Shown piece by piece: positions 1-7,404 of a stretch of 27,959 nt of DNA. A program made the translations under genes and the position numbers. The notes beneath the pieces were generated by a model. It worked only from the letters and a program-made list of their open reading frames with translations. It was not told where the DNA came from and made no database searches. Source of the stretch: Flavobacteriales bacterium UBA1531 (GTDB lineage Bacteria; Bacteroidota; Bacteroidia; Flavobacteriales_D; Sanyastnellaceae); assembly GCA_002323795.1 (NCBI GenBank), contig DCPZ01000083.1, positions 1 to 27,959 of the forward strand, in the 5' to 3' direction. Every line of letters begins with the position of its first letter. Positions within the stretch are counted from its first letter, which is position 1.

Positions 1-322
1 AAAACAAACTCCACATGGCAAGGCTGCTGAAGATCAGAACAATCAAACGCCCGTACCAATCGGACCAGCCAAAAAGATGAGCCAATCCTGCATGCAGTGC
101 GTTTAGAAGAGGGAATTCCATGCCGGTAATTCCACTGAGGTCACCGGCCATATCTACTTTGGGATGCATCAGGTCAAATGGGCCTTCGAAGAAATTCCGG
201 GCAACCATGAGTCCAGTGGATTGCCGCCAATTATGACCGACTTCGATCGGTGGTAAGGTGATGTTGACCAGTCGGATGATGGCGAACACGACAATCCAGA
301 ACCGAACGTCTCTGAATGGCAT
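1..322 (-). CDS. membrane glycosyltransferase, GT39/ArnT-like family, N-terminal part (runs off left edge)
   Basis: Reading the minus strand from an ATG at 322 gives 107 residues with no stop before the window edge, so only the N terminus is present. It starts with a hydrophobic segment after MPFRDVRFW, then the first periplasmic loop with GHNWRQSTGLMVARNF, followed by GMEFPLLNAL and WYGRLIVLIFSSL leading into a second membrane helix. This layout is typical of Bacteroidota dolichyl-phosphate-mannose-protein mannosyltransferase-like (GT39/GT83) enzymes, which move sugars from polyprenyl-phosphate donors to extracytoplasmic acceptors; the acidic residue in the first loop is usually catalytic. 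The frame stays open upstream to a stop at 446-448, but 322 is the first ATG and gives the expected short cytoplasmic start. The acceptor cannot be told from this fragment. Confidence 0.8.
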   Translation of the reverse strand, partial: MPFRDVRFWIVVFAIIRLVNITLPPIEVGHNWRQSTGLMVARNFFEGPFDLMHPKVDMAGDLSGITGMEFPLLNALHAGLAHLFGWSDWYGRLIVLIFSSLAMWSLF

Positions 323-543
323 GAACGGAGCGATTTGAAACCGTTTTAGGGAGGCTTTGGTTTTTTCTATTGACGATCTGATGGCGCAAAGGTCGACACT
401 GTATGCGACATTTTCAGCGCGAATGCATTGGACGAGTTGAAGCCCTCAAGTCAACAGGTTGGGTCGTTAAAAGGTAACTTGAGCGAACAGCCTTCAGGTG
501 GTTTTGATTGAATGGTGCGGTATCGATAAAGCAATGCCCGGTG
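323..543. other. intergenic region between the glycosyltransferase start and the dehydratase end
   Basis: This holds the 5' region of the leftmost gene and the 3' flank of the next minus-strand gene. I see no convincing promoter match, hairpin with a T run, or small gene. The glycosyltransferase frame remains open to 445, but the extra residues do not look like family sequence. Confidence 0.4.
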
Positions 544-792
544 TCACATAGCGGATGACCTTTTCATTTTGCGCTCGATGGCTTCGGCGAGTTGTCGATC
601 CAATTCTGTGATTACGTTTCCGGCATCATGCGTGGTCAATTCAAGCCGAACGCGGGTGTATTCGTTGATGATGGTGGGGTGATGATTGAATTGCATTGCC
701 AGCGCAGCTACTTCATTCAAAAATGAAAATGCCGTTGTAAACGATTCAAATTGTTGTTCGCAAATGAGCTTGTTGTCGATTTCTTTCCACAT
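544..792 (-). CDS. phhB: pterin-4-alpha-carbinolamine dehydratase (4a-hydroxytetrahydrobiopterin dehydratase)
   Basis: This 82-residue protein matches the small PCD/DCoH family along its whole length. Residues 15-35 carry the FESFTTAFSFLNEVAALA helix, residues 37-39 the HHP active-site motif, and residues 53-58 the TTHDAG motif, followed by the final helix with LDRQLAEAI. The enzyme dehydrates 4a-hydroxytetrahydropterin, recycling the cofactor of aromatic amino acid hydroxylases; in bacteria without such hydroxylases, relatives may act in molybdopterin metabolism. It is expected to be cytosolic. I chose ATG 792, which begins MWKEIDNKL as in relatives; a TTG at 813 would add seven unsupported residues. 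It lies divergent from rlmF with the starts about 110 bases apart. No aromatic hydroxylase is visible in the window. Confidence 0.9.
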   Translation of the reverse strand: MWKEIDNKLICEQQFESFTTAFSFLNEVAALAMQFNHHPTIINEYTRVRLELTTHDAGNVITELDRQLAEAIERKMKRSSAM

Positions 793-904
793 GGGAAGCA
801 AGTTAAGACGCAATGAATGCGAATTGGTGCCATTTCAATTGGCTGTAACTTGCGCCGTGCCTTCACCGCAAACCAAGAGTAGTAAACGTTCATCAGAACA
901 TCGA

Positions 905-1816
905 ATGCACCCCCGCAATAGGAACCTTAAGCGCTATCAGATTTCCGAACTGGTCGCATGCCTTCCCGAACTGGGGGGCTTCATTCAAAAGTCCAAACGC
1001 GGGGAAGATACCATTGACTTTGCGCGTCCAGAGGCCGTGAAATTGCTCAATCGAGCGATCATTCTCAGTGACTACGGTTTGAGGCATTGGGATTTTCCTG
1101 AGGCAAATCTCTGCCCACCTGTACCCGGGCGAGCGGATTACCTGCACCATATGGCCGATTTGTTGCGGGCAAATCATTTCGGAAACATTCCGCTAGGGCC
1201 GGGGATTCAAGCGCTCGATATAGGAGTTGGTGCGACTGCCATTTATCCCATCGTAGGAATTGTGGAATATGGATGGTCATTTGTTGGATCTGATATTATG
1301 GAAGGATCATTGGAATCCGTGCAGAAAATTGTCGAGGTCAATGATTTGCTTCAAGGGCTCTTGGAAGTGCGGCATCAGCCAAATGACTCTCGTATACTGC
1401 GGGGTGTTGTTTCCGAATTAGATCGCTTCACTTTCACCATGTGCAACCCTCCCTTTCATGCAAGTGCCGAAGAGGCGGCCCAAGGAACAATGCGAAAAAC
1501 GAGGAATCTTTCAGGCGGTAGGGCTTCGAATCCAATGCTGAATTTTAGCGGTTTGCACAAGGAGTTAATTTGTGAAGGTGGTGAAATGCAGTTCATCCAA
1601 ACATTGATTCGAGAAAGTCAGAATTATGCCGCCAATGTTTTTTGGTTCACCACACTGGTTTCCAAACAGTCACATCTGAAGGCTTTGTATGCTACGTTGA
1701 AAACAGTTCGTCCTGCTGAGGTCAAAACAATTTCCATGGGCACTGGCAATAAGTCAGCGCGGATTTTGGCCTGGACCTTTGTGCCGAAAGAAGAACGTAT
1801 GCATTGGCGTTGTTGA
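905..1816 (+). CDS. rlmF: 23S rRNA (adenine(1618)-N(6))-methyltransferase
   Basis: This 303-residue protein follows RlmF closely. It begins with MHPRNRNLKRYQ, then TIDFARPEAVKLLNRAI (36-52), the family signature CPPVPGRADYLHHMADLL (70-87), an SAM-binding motif LDIGVGATAIYPIVG (104-118), and the catalytic N6-adenine motif NPPF (181-184). It ends with WTFVPKEER, like the WTFM end of the E. coli protein. It methylates A1618 of 23S rRNA using SAM. The frame is open much further upstream, to about 686, but family similarity starts at the HPRN motif and the upstream part overlaps the divergent phhB gene, so ATG 905 is preferred; GTG 857 is a weaker alternative. Confidence 0.93.
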   Translation: MHPRNRNLKRYQISELVACLPELGGFIQKSKRGEDTIDFARPEAVKLLNRAIILSDYGLRHWDFPEANLCPPVPGRADYLHHMADLLRANHFGNIPLGPGIQALDIGVGATAIYPIVGIVEYGWSFVGSDIMEGSLESVQKIVEVNDLLQGLLEVRHQPNDSRILRGVVSELDRFTFTMCNPPFHASAEEAAQGTMRKTRNLSGGRASNPMLNFSGLHKELICEGGEMQFIQTLIRESQNYAANVFWFTTLVSKQSHLKALYATLKTVRPAEVKTISMGTGNKSARILAWTFVPKEERMHWRC

Positions 1817-1908
1817 TTCAATGCGTTTAATGTGTCACTATGGGGACATGAATTAGCAGGTTTTGTTCATTTCTGTTTCCGTCCAAGTTTCTTGGTTATT
1901 TTTGACTT

Positions 1909-2763
1909 ATGAAGATATCTAGGTATCTGATAGTCATGTTTTTGTCCATGATGTCTTGGACCTCTTCGGCGCAGGATTCACTGTGGATTGCTCGTGGAGA
2001 ATGGCCGCACATTCCGGATTCTGTGCAATCCATCCGATTCAATGCGAATTCGGACTGGACTAGCATCAATGCGACGCTTTCCAGGGTGCCTGACCAATTG
2101 TCAACGCTCGTCTTGATCAATTCTGACAGCATTATGCACACATGGAAGCTTGAGGCAGAGGGAGAACAGGAATGGGAGATTGGAGGATTTGATACTTTGT
2201 CATTGAATATCCCGGCACTTGCCGCAGGCGCCTACCGATTCGGCCTGACAAATGAAGTTGGTCGCGTCTTAGGCGCAAGCGGTCAACTGCAGGTGGGTTT
2301 GGATGTTGATTTCCCGCTTTTCCACTGGAACTTAGGAGATTGGTCTATCGACAGAATGGTGGCAGCAGATCTGGGTTTGCCCATTGCGTGGGATGCGCCA
2401 TACATTCCGGAACAGTTCACCATCAATGAACGCACCTATCCTGCAACCGTCGATGATGTTGATGCCCTTGTTACGATGAGCTTAGGTGATACCTGTTTGA
2501 TTTCAATTGTGAATCATGGATTCATGGACCATGTCTTCCATTTTCATGGGTTTCATGTGACCATCGTGAGCAGCACGCTCCATCCTGAGCGCGTCGGGTG
2601 GTCGAAGGACACATCCCCAATCCTCAGAGGTGAAGCTCTTGTCGTCCAGCTCGTGGCGAATCAGATTGGAATGTATCCTGTTCATAATCACAACTTGATT
2701 GCTGTCACCAACGCCGGTTTTTATCCGGGTGGTATGATCACCCAAATCCACGTCATGCCATGA
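1909..2763 (+). CDS. exported cupredoxin protein, multicopper-oxidase partner lacking a type 1 copper site
   Basis: This 284-residue protein starts with a signal peptide (residues 1-21, ending SSAQ). An N-terminal cupredoxin-like domain without a clear copper set is followed by a C-terminal multicopper-oxidase domain. That domain has H208-x-x-H211-x-H213-G, then H259-N260-H261-N262 and a GGM loop. In a standard oxidase the second motif is HCH, where Cys binds type 1 copper; here it is Asn, so electron entry through this domain is not expected, yet four histidines of a trinuclear copper half-site (211, 213, 259, 261) remain. The stop overlaps the start of the next gene as ATGA at 2760-2763, implying coupled translation. 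There is no T9SS sorting tail. It is probably the second half of a two-protein oxidase; a non-enzymatic copper-binding role is the alternative. Confidence 0.75.
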   Translation: MKISRYLIVMFLSMMSWTSSAQDSLWIARGEWPHIPDSVQSIRFNANSDWTSINATLSRVPDQLSTLVLINSDSIMHTWKLEAEGEQEWEIGGFDTLSLNIPALAAGAYRFGLTNEVGRVLGASGQLQVGLDVDFPLFHWNLGDWSIDRMVAADLGLPIAWDAPYIPEQFTINERTYPATVDDVDALVTMSLGDTCLISIVNHGFMDHVFHFHGFHVTIVSSTLHPERVGWSKDTSPILRGEALVVQLVANQIGMYPVHNHNLIAVTNAGFYPGGMITQIHVMP

Positions 2764-3911
2764 GACAGTTTCGAATCTTTGTCCTGATTTGTGCATTTTC
2801 TGGGTCCTTGCTTTGTTCAGGACAAATGGCTCCGCCTCAGCTTTTTTCCGGTATGGAGGGCTTTACTTTCTTGTCGGATGGAACGGCAATTCCCATCTGG
2901 GGTTATGGTTGGGTGGCTGACGGCTACATTACTTTGCCAGGACCCTTGTTGGAGTACAACCAAAATGATTTTGTACAGTTGAATTTCACGAATCCGAGTC
3001 CAGAAAGTCATACCATTCACCTTCATGGTCTAGACGTTGACCAAGTCAATGATGGTGTGCCTGCGACAAGTTTTTATGTTACTACAGGGGAGGAGGCGAC
3101 CTATTCTTTTACGGCGAATCACCCAGGGACGTTCCTTTACCATTGCCATGTGACGACGACGTTGCATTTGACAATGGGCATGTATGGAATGATTTTAGTC
3201 AATCGACCGGACATGATGCTATACGACGGAGGACCTGCCTATGCCGAAAATGCTCCAATTTTGTTCAGTGACTTGGCCATAGAGACGAATATGAATCCGG
3301 TGCAGTCTTTTCCTTTCCACGATATTCGCCCAGATGTTTTTATGGTCAATGGTGTTTCAGGTAATCAGCTGGAGCAAGCGGAACATATCATAACGTTTGA
3401 AGCTGGTCAGCCCATCGCATTGCGCCTTGGCTCAATGGCGTACAGCCTTTTGCGTTTGGATTTTCCAGAGGAATTGCATGCCACTTGTTACATGAGCGAT
3501 GGGAGGCCATTGCCAGAGCCGTTGGAAGTGGTTGAGCTAGATATCTTTCCAGGTGAAAGATTCACGGTTATGATTGAGCCTGATGCAGGATGGGATGGAT
3601 ACATCCCGTGTGAATTTTGGAACATTCCGGACCAGCAATTCGAAGATGAACAATTGATTCGCGTCCGAGATGCTAGCCTCGATGTCCCTACCTTGGGAAC
3701 CAATGACAGCCCTGCCGGATTTCCCAACCCAACTCGTTCGAGCATCACATGGGGAGGATTAGAGTCGATTTGTGTATTTGATGCTGGTGGCTCCATGGTT
3801 TTCCAAGGTGCTTTGCTTCAAGGCAAGCTAGACGTCCAGAGTTGGCCAGCGGGATTGTACACGGCAATCTTATCCGATGGAAGAAGATCGCGGTTTTCAG
3901 TGATCCACTGA
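2760..3911 (+). CDS. secreted multicopper oxidase with type 1 copper domain and T9SS type A sorting domain
   Basis: This 383-residue protein has a signal peptide (about 1-21). A cupredoxin domain (about 28-150) carries H84-x-x-H87-x-H89-G and H128-C129-H130-x5-H136-x4-M141-YG. H84, C129, H136 and M141 form a complete type 1 (blue) copper set, and H87, H89, H128 and H130 are half of a trinuclear site. A second cupredoxin domain (about 180-295, VNGVSGNQLEQ to PGERFTVMIEPDAGWDG) lacks copper ligands. Residues about 312-383 form a type A T9SS sorting domain (FPNPTRSSITW, then SWPAGLYTAIL), so the protein should cross the outer membrane and be anchored or released. The missing trinuclear half is present in the overlapping upstream gene. 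The substrate is unknown; phenols or metal ions such as Cu(I), Fe(II) or Mn(II) are typical. Confidence 0.83.
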   Translation: MRQFRIFVLICAFSGSLLCSGQMAPPQLFSGMEGFTFLSDGTAIPIWGYGWVADGYITLPGPLLEYNQNDFVQLNFTNPSPESHTIHLHGLDVDQVNDGVPATSFYVTTGEEATYSFTANHPGTFLYHCHVTTTLHLTMGMYGMILVNRPDMMLYDGGPAYAENAPILFSDLAIETNMNPVQSFPFHDIRPDVFMVNGVSGNQLEQAEHIITFEAGQPIALRLGSMAYSLLRLDFPEELHATCYMSDGRPLPEPLEVVELDIFPGERFTVMIEPDAGWDGYIPCEFWNIPDQQFEDEQLIRVRDASLDVPTLGTNDSPAGFPNPTRSSITWGGLESICVFDAGGSMVFQGALLQGKLDVQSWPAGLYTAILSDGRRSRFSVIH

Positions 3912-4015
3912 CGCAAACGGCACATAGGCGGCTTGGTGGATGCGTGAGGGCAATGACAGTGAGGTGTGCGTTGTGATTGCGATCATTTTTCAGTCTTGGA
4001 TTTATTTTAAACCAC

Positions 4016-4046
4016 TTGACTGGCCGCTCATTCTCCCGATATTTTG
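4016..4046 (+). promoter_or_regulatory. possible Bacteroidota-type promoter upstream of the aldehyde dehydrogenase gene
   Basis: A TTG at 4016-4018 is followed 21 bases later by TATTTTG at 4040-4046. This resembles the -33 TTG / -7 TAnnTTTG pattern of Bacteroidota primary sigma promoters, although the -7 box is one base short. Transcription would start near 4053, about 30 bases before the ATG at 4085. Confidence 0.3.
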
Positions 4047-4084
4047 AGGATTGAACAAGTGTATCAGGCATTGGTTATTTTCTT

Positions 4085-5659
4085 ATGAAAACACCATCGT
4101 CACCATTAGCCCTAGAGCACAAAACCTATCTAATCAACGGTGACTTGCTGCAATGGGCGGGAGCTTCAGCAGAAGTGGTAAGCCCAATCCTAGAGAATAG
4201 CTTGTCTGAAGACGGAGAAAATGCAGGTGTTCGCTTGGGCAGTGCCCCAGATATGGATGAGGCTTCAGCGCTCTCAGCACTTGATTCCGCCCGCAGCGCT
4301 TATGACTTTGGTCGGGGTGCTTGGCCAACAGCAGACGCAAGCGTTCGCATCCAAGCGATGGAAAAATTCATCGCATTAATGGCGCCAAAACGGGAAGAAG
4401 TTGTCAATCTGCTGATGTGGGAGATTTGCAAAAAAAGGTCTGATGCCGAAAAGGAATTTGACCGAACCGTGATTTACTTGAAAGAAACGGTAGAGGAATA
4501 CAAAAATTTACATCGGGAAGGGAGTCACATCACCTCAGTAAATGGCACACTTGCTCAAATTCGTCGAGGTCCGATTGGTGTGGTGCTGTGCCTAGGTCCG
4601 TTCAATTATCCATTGAATGAAACATTTTGCGTGCTTTTGCCTGCCTTGCTGATGGGGAATACGTGTGTTTTTAAGCCGGCGAAATATGGAGTTTTGCTCA
4701 TCACGCCATTGCTTGATGCGTTTGCAGAAAGCTTCCCACCAGGCGTGGTCAATGTCATTTTTGGTCGAGGCCGTACACTTGCGGCGCCCATCATGAAGAC
4801 GGGAAAAATTGATGTTTTGGCTTTGATCGGGAATAGTAAAAGCAGCAATGCGCTCATTTCTCAGCACCCGAAGCCGAATCGAGTGCGTCAAGTGCTTGGA
4901 TTGGAAGCCAAAAACCCAGCAATCATTTTTGATGATGCTGACATTGACTTGGCGGTGAAGGAATGTGTAAAAGGCGCCTGGAGTTTCAACGGTCAACGTT
5001 GTACAGCCATGAAGGTCATTTATGTTCATAAGCTCATCCGAAAGGAGTTTCTCGAGGCTTTTTCCAAGGCAACTGATGAGTTGGTCAGCGGCAGTCCATT
5101 TGAGAACGCGGATATCACACCATTGCCTGAGCAGGGCAAAGTGAAGTACATGCAATCTTATGTAGATGAGGCAATATCCAAAGGTGCTCACGTGGTTAAT
5201 GCACGTGGAGGAGAGGTCGAAGGAAATGTTTTTTTTCCAGCGATTCTTTTTCCCACACAACGAGATACAGCTATTTTTCGGGAGGAACAGTTTGGGCCCG
5301 TTTGTCCAGTGTTAGAATTTGATGATTTTGAAGAAGTCTTGACGGATGTTGCTGAAAGCAACTACGGCCAACAGGTCAGTATTTTCACGAGAGACGCTCA
5401 AGCCGCTGGGGAATGCATTGACCATCTGGTCAATCAGGTTTGCCGCGTCAATATCAATGCTTCATGCCAGCGTGGACCGGATGCTTTGCCATTTACAGGT
5501 CGGAAGGACAGTGCCGTGAGCACATTGAGCGTAAAAGCTGCGTTGCGATCTTTTTCGATTCGCACACTCGTTGCATGTTCTGAAGATCAGAAACAGCTCA
5601 TGGAAGAGGTAATCGCAGGAGGACACTCCGCGTTTTCGTCCATGAATTATCTACTGTAA
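4085..5659 (+). CDS. gapN: NADP-dependent non-phosphorylating glyceraldehyde-3-phosphate dehydrogenase (ALDH superfamily)
   Basis: This 524-residue aldehyde dehydrogenase has the NAD(P)-binding core (GPIGVVLCLGPFNYPLNE, then VFKPAKYG), the general-base Glu274 in LGLEAKNPAI, and the nucleophile Cys306 in FNGQRCTAMK. EAKNP with FNGQRCTA, plus CQRGPDALPFTGRKDSAV near the end, is the GapN-like pattern rather than that of betaine or succinate semialdehyde enzymes. GapN oxidises glyceraldehyde-3-phosphate directly to 3-phosphoglycerate, making NADPH while bypassing the ATP-yielding GAPDH/PGK step. It is slightly longer than typical GapN (about 475-500 residues) because of an N-terminal extension and a C-terminal tail. 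It ends 20 bases from the convergent helicase gene. Another short-chain phospho-aldehyde substrate remains possible. Confidence 0.8.
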   Translation: MKTPSSPLALEHKTYLINGDLLQWAGASAEVVSPILENSLSEDGENAGVRLGSAPDMDEASALSALDSARSAYDFGRGAWPTADASVRIQAMEKFIALMAPKREEVVNLLMWEICKKRSDAEKEFDRTVIYLKETVEEYKNLHREGSHITSVNGTLAQIRRGPIGVVLCLGPFNYPLNETFCVLLPALLMGNTCVFKPAKYGVLLITPLLDAFAESFPPGVVNVIFGRGRTLAAPIMKTGKIDVLALIGNSKSSNALISQHPKPNRVRQVLGLEAKNPAIIFDDADIDLAVKECVKGAWSFNGQRCTAMKVIYVHKLIRKEFLEAFSKATDELVSGSPFENADITPLPEQGKVKYMQSYVDEAISKGAHVVNARGGEVEGNVFFPAILFPTQRDTAIFREEQFGPVCPVLEFDDFEEVLTDVAESNYGQQVSIFTRDAQAAGECIDHLVNQVCRVNINASCQRGPDALPFTGRKDSAVSTLSVKAALRSFSIRTLVACSEDQKQLMEEVIAGGHSAFSSMNYLL

Positions 5660-5679
5660 CTGTGAAATCTCTGACACTG

Positions 5680-7299
5680 TTATCCTCGGAAAGGCTTTGA
5701 TCCGAATCCGGTGCGCTTGCCCTTTCCACCGGACTTTCTTTTTTTGAATCCTCCTCCGGAATTTCCAGTGCCGCCAGATTTTCCGAATCCACCATACTTT
5801 TTGCGATCGCTGCTGCTCGAGCCATTTGCTGTGCTTCGATTTTTGCGTCCGTTGCCACTTGAGCTTCCGCCCCCACCGGATTTCTTGAAGCCACCGCGAG
5901 GTTTGGAGTAACTTCTTGAACGACTGTATCCTCCCGAGGAGCTTCTGCGTTGAGGCGATCGGTCGCCGTCTTGCTGCGCACGCTGATTGATGTCCCGACC
6001 GGAGTCTACATTTAGACGAGCCAATTCACGCGCTACCAGCCGTGCAATCATTTCATCTTTTGGGGTTTCCTCAAAGAGTAAATTCATCTGCATGATGAGG
6101 TCGAAGGGAACGCGATCAAAGGCCTTTTGATCGAGCACTTCCTTAGCCCAGTTCATCATTCGTGCCTGCACGATTTCTTCAGCACCTGGAATGTCGACAG
6201 CTTCGAAAGAAATATCCATTTCACGCGACATGCGGTTGACGTAGCCTTTTTCTCGGTTGCTGATGAAGGCGAGGGAGATTCCCTTTTTACCGGCGCGTGC
6301 TGTCCTTCCAGAACGATGCGTGTAATAAGCCTGCTCACTTGGGAGTGAGTGGTGGAAAACGTGTGTAAGGTCATTGACGTCAATGCCACGAGCCGCTACA
6401 TCGGTTGCGATCAATACTTGAAGATCGCGGTTCTTAAAGCGGCTCATTACCCGATCGCGCTGAGGCTGCGACATTTCGCCGTGCAATGCGTCTGCACGGA
6501 ATCCCATCTTCAGCAGATCTTCAGCCAACGCCTGCGTATCCCTTCGAGTTCTGCAAAAAACAACACCGTACAAGTCCGGTTCAAGTTCCAAAAACCGCGA
6601 CATGGCTTCGGTCTTATCCGCTTGCTTTACGACGGCATATCTGTGCTCAATGTTGGCGTTGACAGTGGTCTTTGGATCAACACTTACTTCGAAAGGCGAT
6701 TCCATGTACTGCTTCACCATGCGCCGGATTTCTCTTGGCATGGTCGCAGAAAATAGCCATGTTTTCTTTGTGTCTGGTGTAAATTCGAGGATCGTATCCA
6801 GCTCGTCTTTGAAGCCCATGTTGAGCATTTCGTCCGCCTCATCCAGAACGAGGTACTTGATCTGATCGAGCTTCAATGCTTTTCTTTTGACCAAGTCAAT
6901 GAGTCGCCCGGGAGTTGCAATGACCACATGGCGAGGTCGTTTGAGTTGGCTGATTTGCGTCGAAATATTGGCACCTCCGTAAACAGCGACGCTTTTGATC
7001 CCTTTGAGATGTTTGGAAAACAAATCGATTTGTTCTGCGATTTGCTGACCCAACTCACGGGTCGGAGCCAAGATCAATGCTTGAACACTGTCATCCGACG
7101 GATCCAGGTGATCGAGGAGAGGGAGGCCAAATGCGGCAGTTTTGCCCGTTCCGGTTTGGGCGAGCCCAATGAAATCCCTGTCGCCTTCTAAAAGGTGTGG
7201 GATGGCTTGGCTCTGAATGTCGGTGGGGGTTTCAAAACCAAGTTGGCCAATGGCTTTGAGAATCGGGGCGGAAAGGCCGAGGGTGTCGAATGAATCCAA
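5680..7299 (-). CDS. DEAD-box ATP-dependent RNA helicase with Gly/Ser/Arg/Lys-rich tail
   Basis: This 539-residue protein has an N-terminal Q motif (GFETPTDIQSQAIP, 21-34), Walker A AQTGTGKT (47-54), PTREL (79-83), DEAD (153-156), SAT (184-186), and the second RecA lobe with ARGID and HRSGRTARAG. After the core comes a short helical region (about 400-425), then a low-complexity tail of about 110 residues (429-539) rich in Gly, Ser, Arg and Lys, with GGF and SR-type repeats. Such tails bind RNA non-specifically and are common in the CsdA/DeaD and RhlE types acting in ribosome assembly, RNA decay and cold adaptation. Translation must start at TTG 7299 or later: an in-frame stop lies three codons upstream (7308-7306), and the Q motif begins immediately. 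Confidence 0.92.
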   Translation of the reverse strand: MDSFDTLGLSAPILKAIGQLGFETPTDIQSQAIPHLLEGDRDFIGLAQTGTGKTAAFGLPLLDHLDPSDDSVQALILAPTRELGQQIAEQIDLFSKHLKGIKSVAVYGGANISTQISQLKRPRHVVIATPGRLIDLVKRKALKLDQIKYLVLDEADEMLNMGFKDELDTILEFTPDTKKTWLFSATMPREIRRMVKQYMESPFEVSVDPKTTVNANIEHRYAVVKQADKTEAMSRFLELEPDLYGVVFCRTRRDTQALAEDLLKMGFRADALHGEMSQPQRDRVMSRFKNRDLQVLIATDVAARGIDVNDLTHVFHHSLPSEQAYYTHRSGRTARAGKKGISLAFISNREKGYVNRMSREMDISFEAVDIPGAEEIVQARMMNWAKEVLDQKAFDRVPFDLIMQMNLLFEETPKDEMIARLVARELARLNVDSGRDINQRAQQDGDRSPQRRSSSGGYSRSRSYSKPRGGFKKSGGGGSSSGNGRKNRSTANGSSSSDRKKYGGFGKSGGTGNSGGGFKKRKSGGKGKRTGFGSKPFRG

Positions 7300-7362
7300 T
7301 GCAGTTTACTTCAGCGTGCAAGTTCCGTCAAATCAAGGACAATTCGGCTTTTCGGAAGAAGG

Positions 7363-7381
7363 AATGCATAAATTGTGCATT
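7363..7381. promoter_or_regulatory. inverted repeat between divergent genes, possible operator
   Basis: AATGCA and TGCATT form perfect 6-base arms around the 7-base spacer TAAATTG. The site lies between the divergent starts of the helicase (7299) and the exported protein (7405), where a transcription factor could act on either gene. A chance repeat of this size is possible. Confidence 0.25.
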
Positions 7382-7404
7382 TAGACACCTCATAACTACC
7401 AAGA

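Noticed and set aside
155..166. Possible HExxH zinc protease in the exported EF-hand-like protein (residue numbers)
   Set aside because: The segment reads EEVLHTINHVGH, with the order and spacing of Glu and His not matching HExxH, so I do not call a peptidase.
686..904. N-terminal extension of the RlmF frame (up to 73 extra residues)
   Set aside because: It overlaps the divergent dehydratase gene and has no family similarity before the HPRN motif; ATG 905 is a sound start.
1897..1904. TATTTTTG match to the Bacteroidota -7 box before the first cupredoxin gene
   Set aside because: It lies only about 5 bases before the ATG at 1909, which would put the transcript start inside the gene, and there is no -33 partner at the right distance.
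4592..5260. 222-residue open frame on the minus strand inside the aldehyde dehydrogenase gene
   Set aside because: It is antisense to a clear, conserved enzyme and shows no recognisable motif, so it is a shadow frame.
6349..6756. 135-residue plus-strand frame inside the helicase gene
   Set aside because: It is the antisense of conserved helicase motifs and has no protein-like features of its own.
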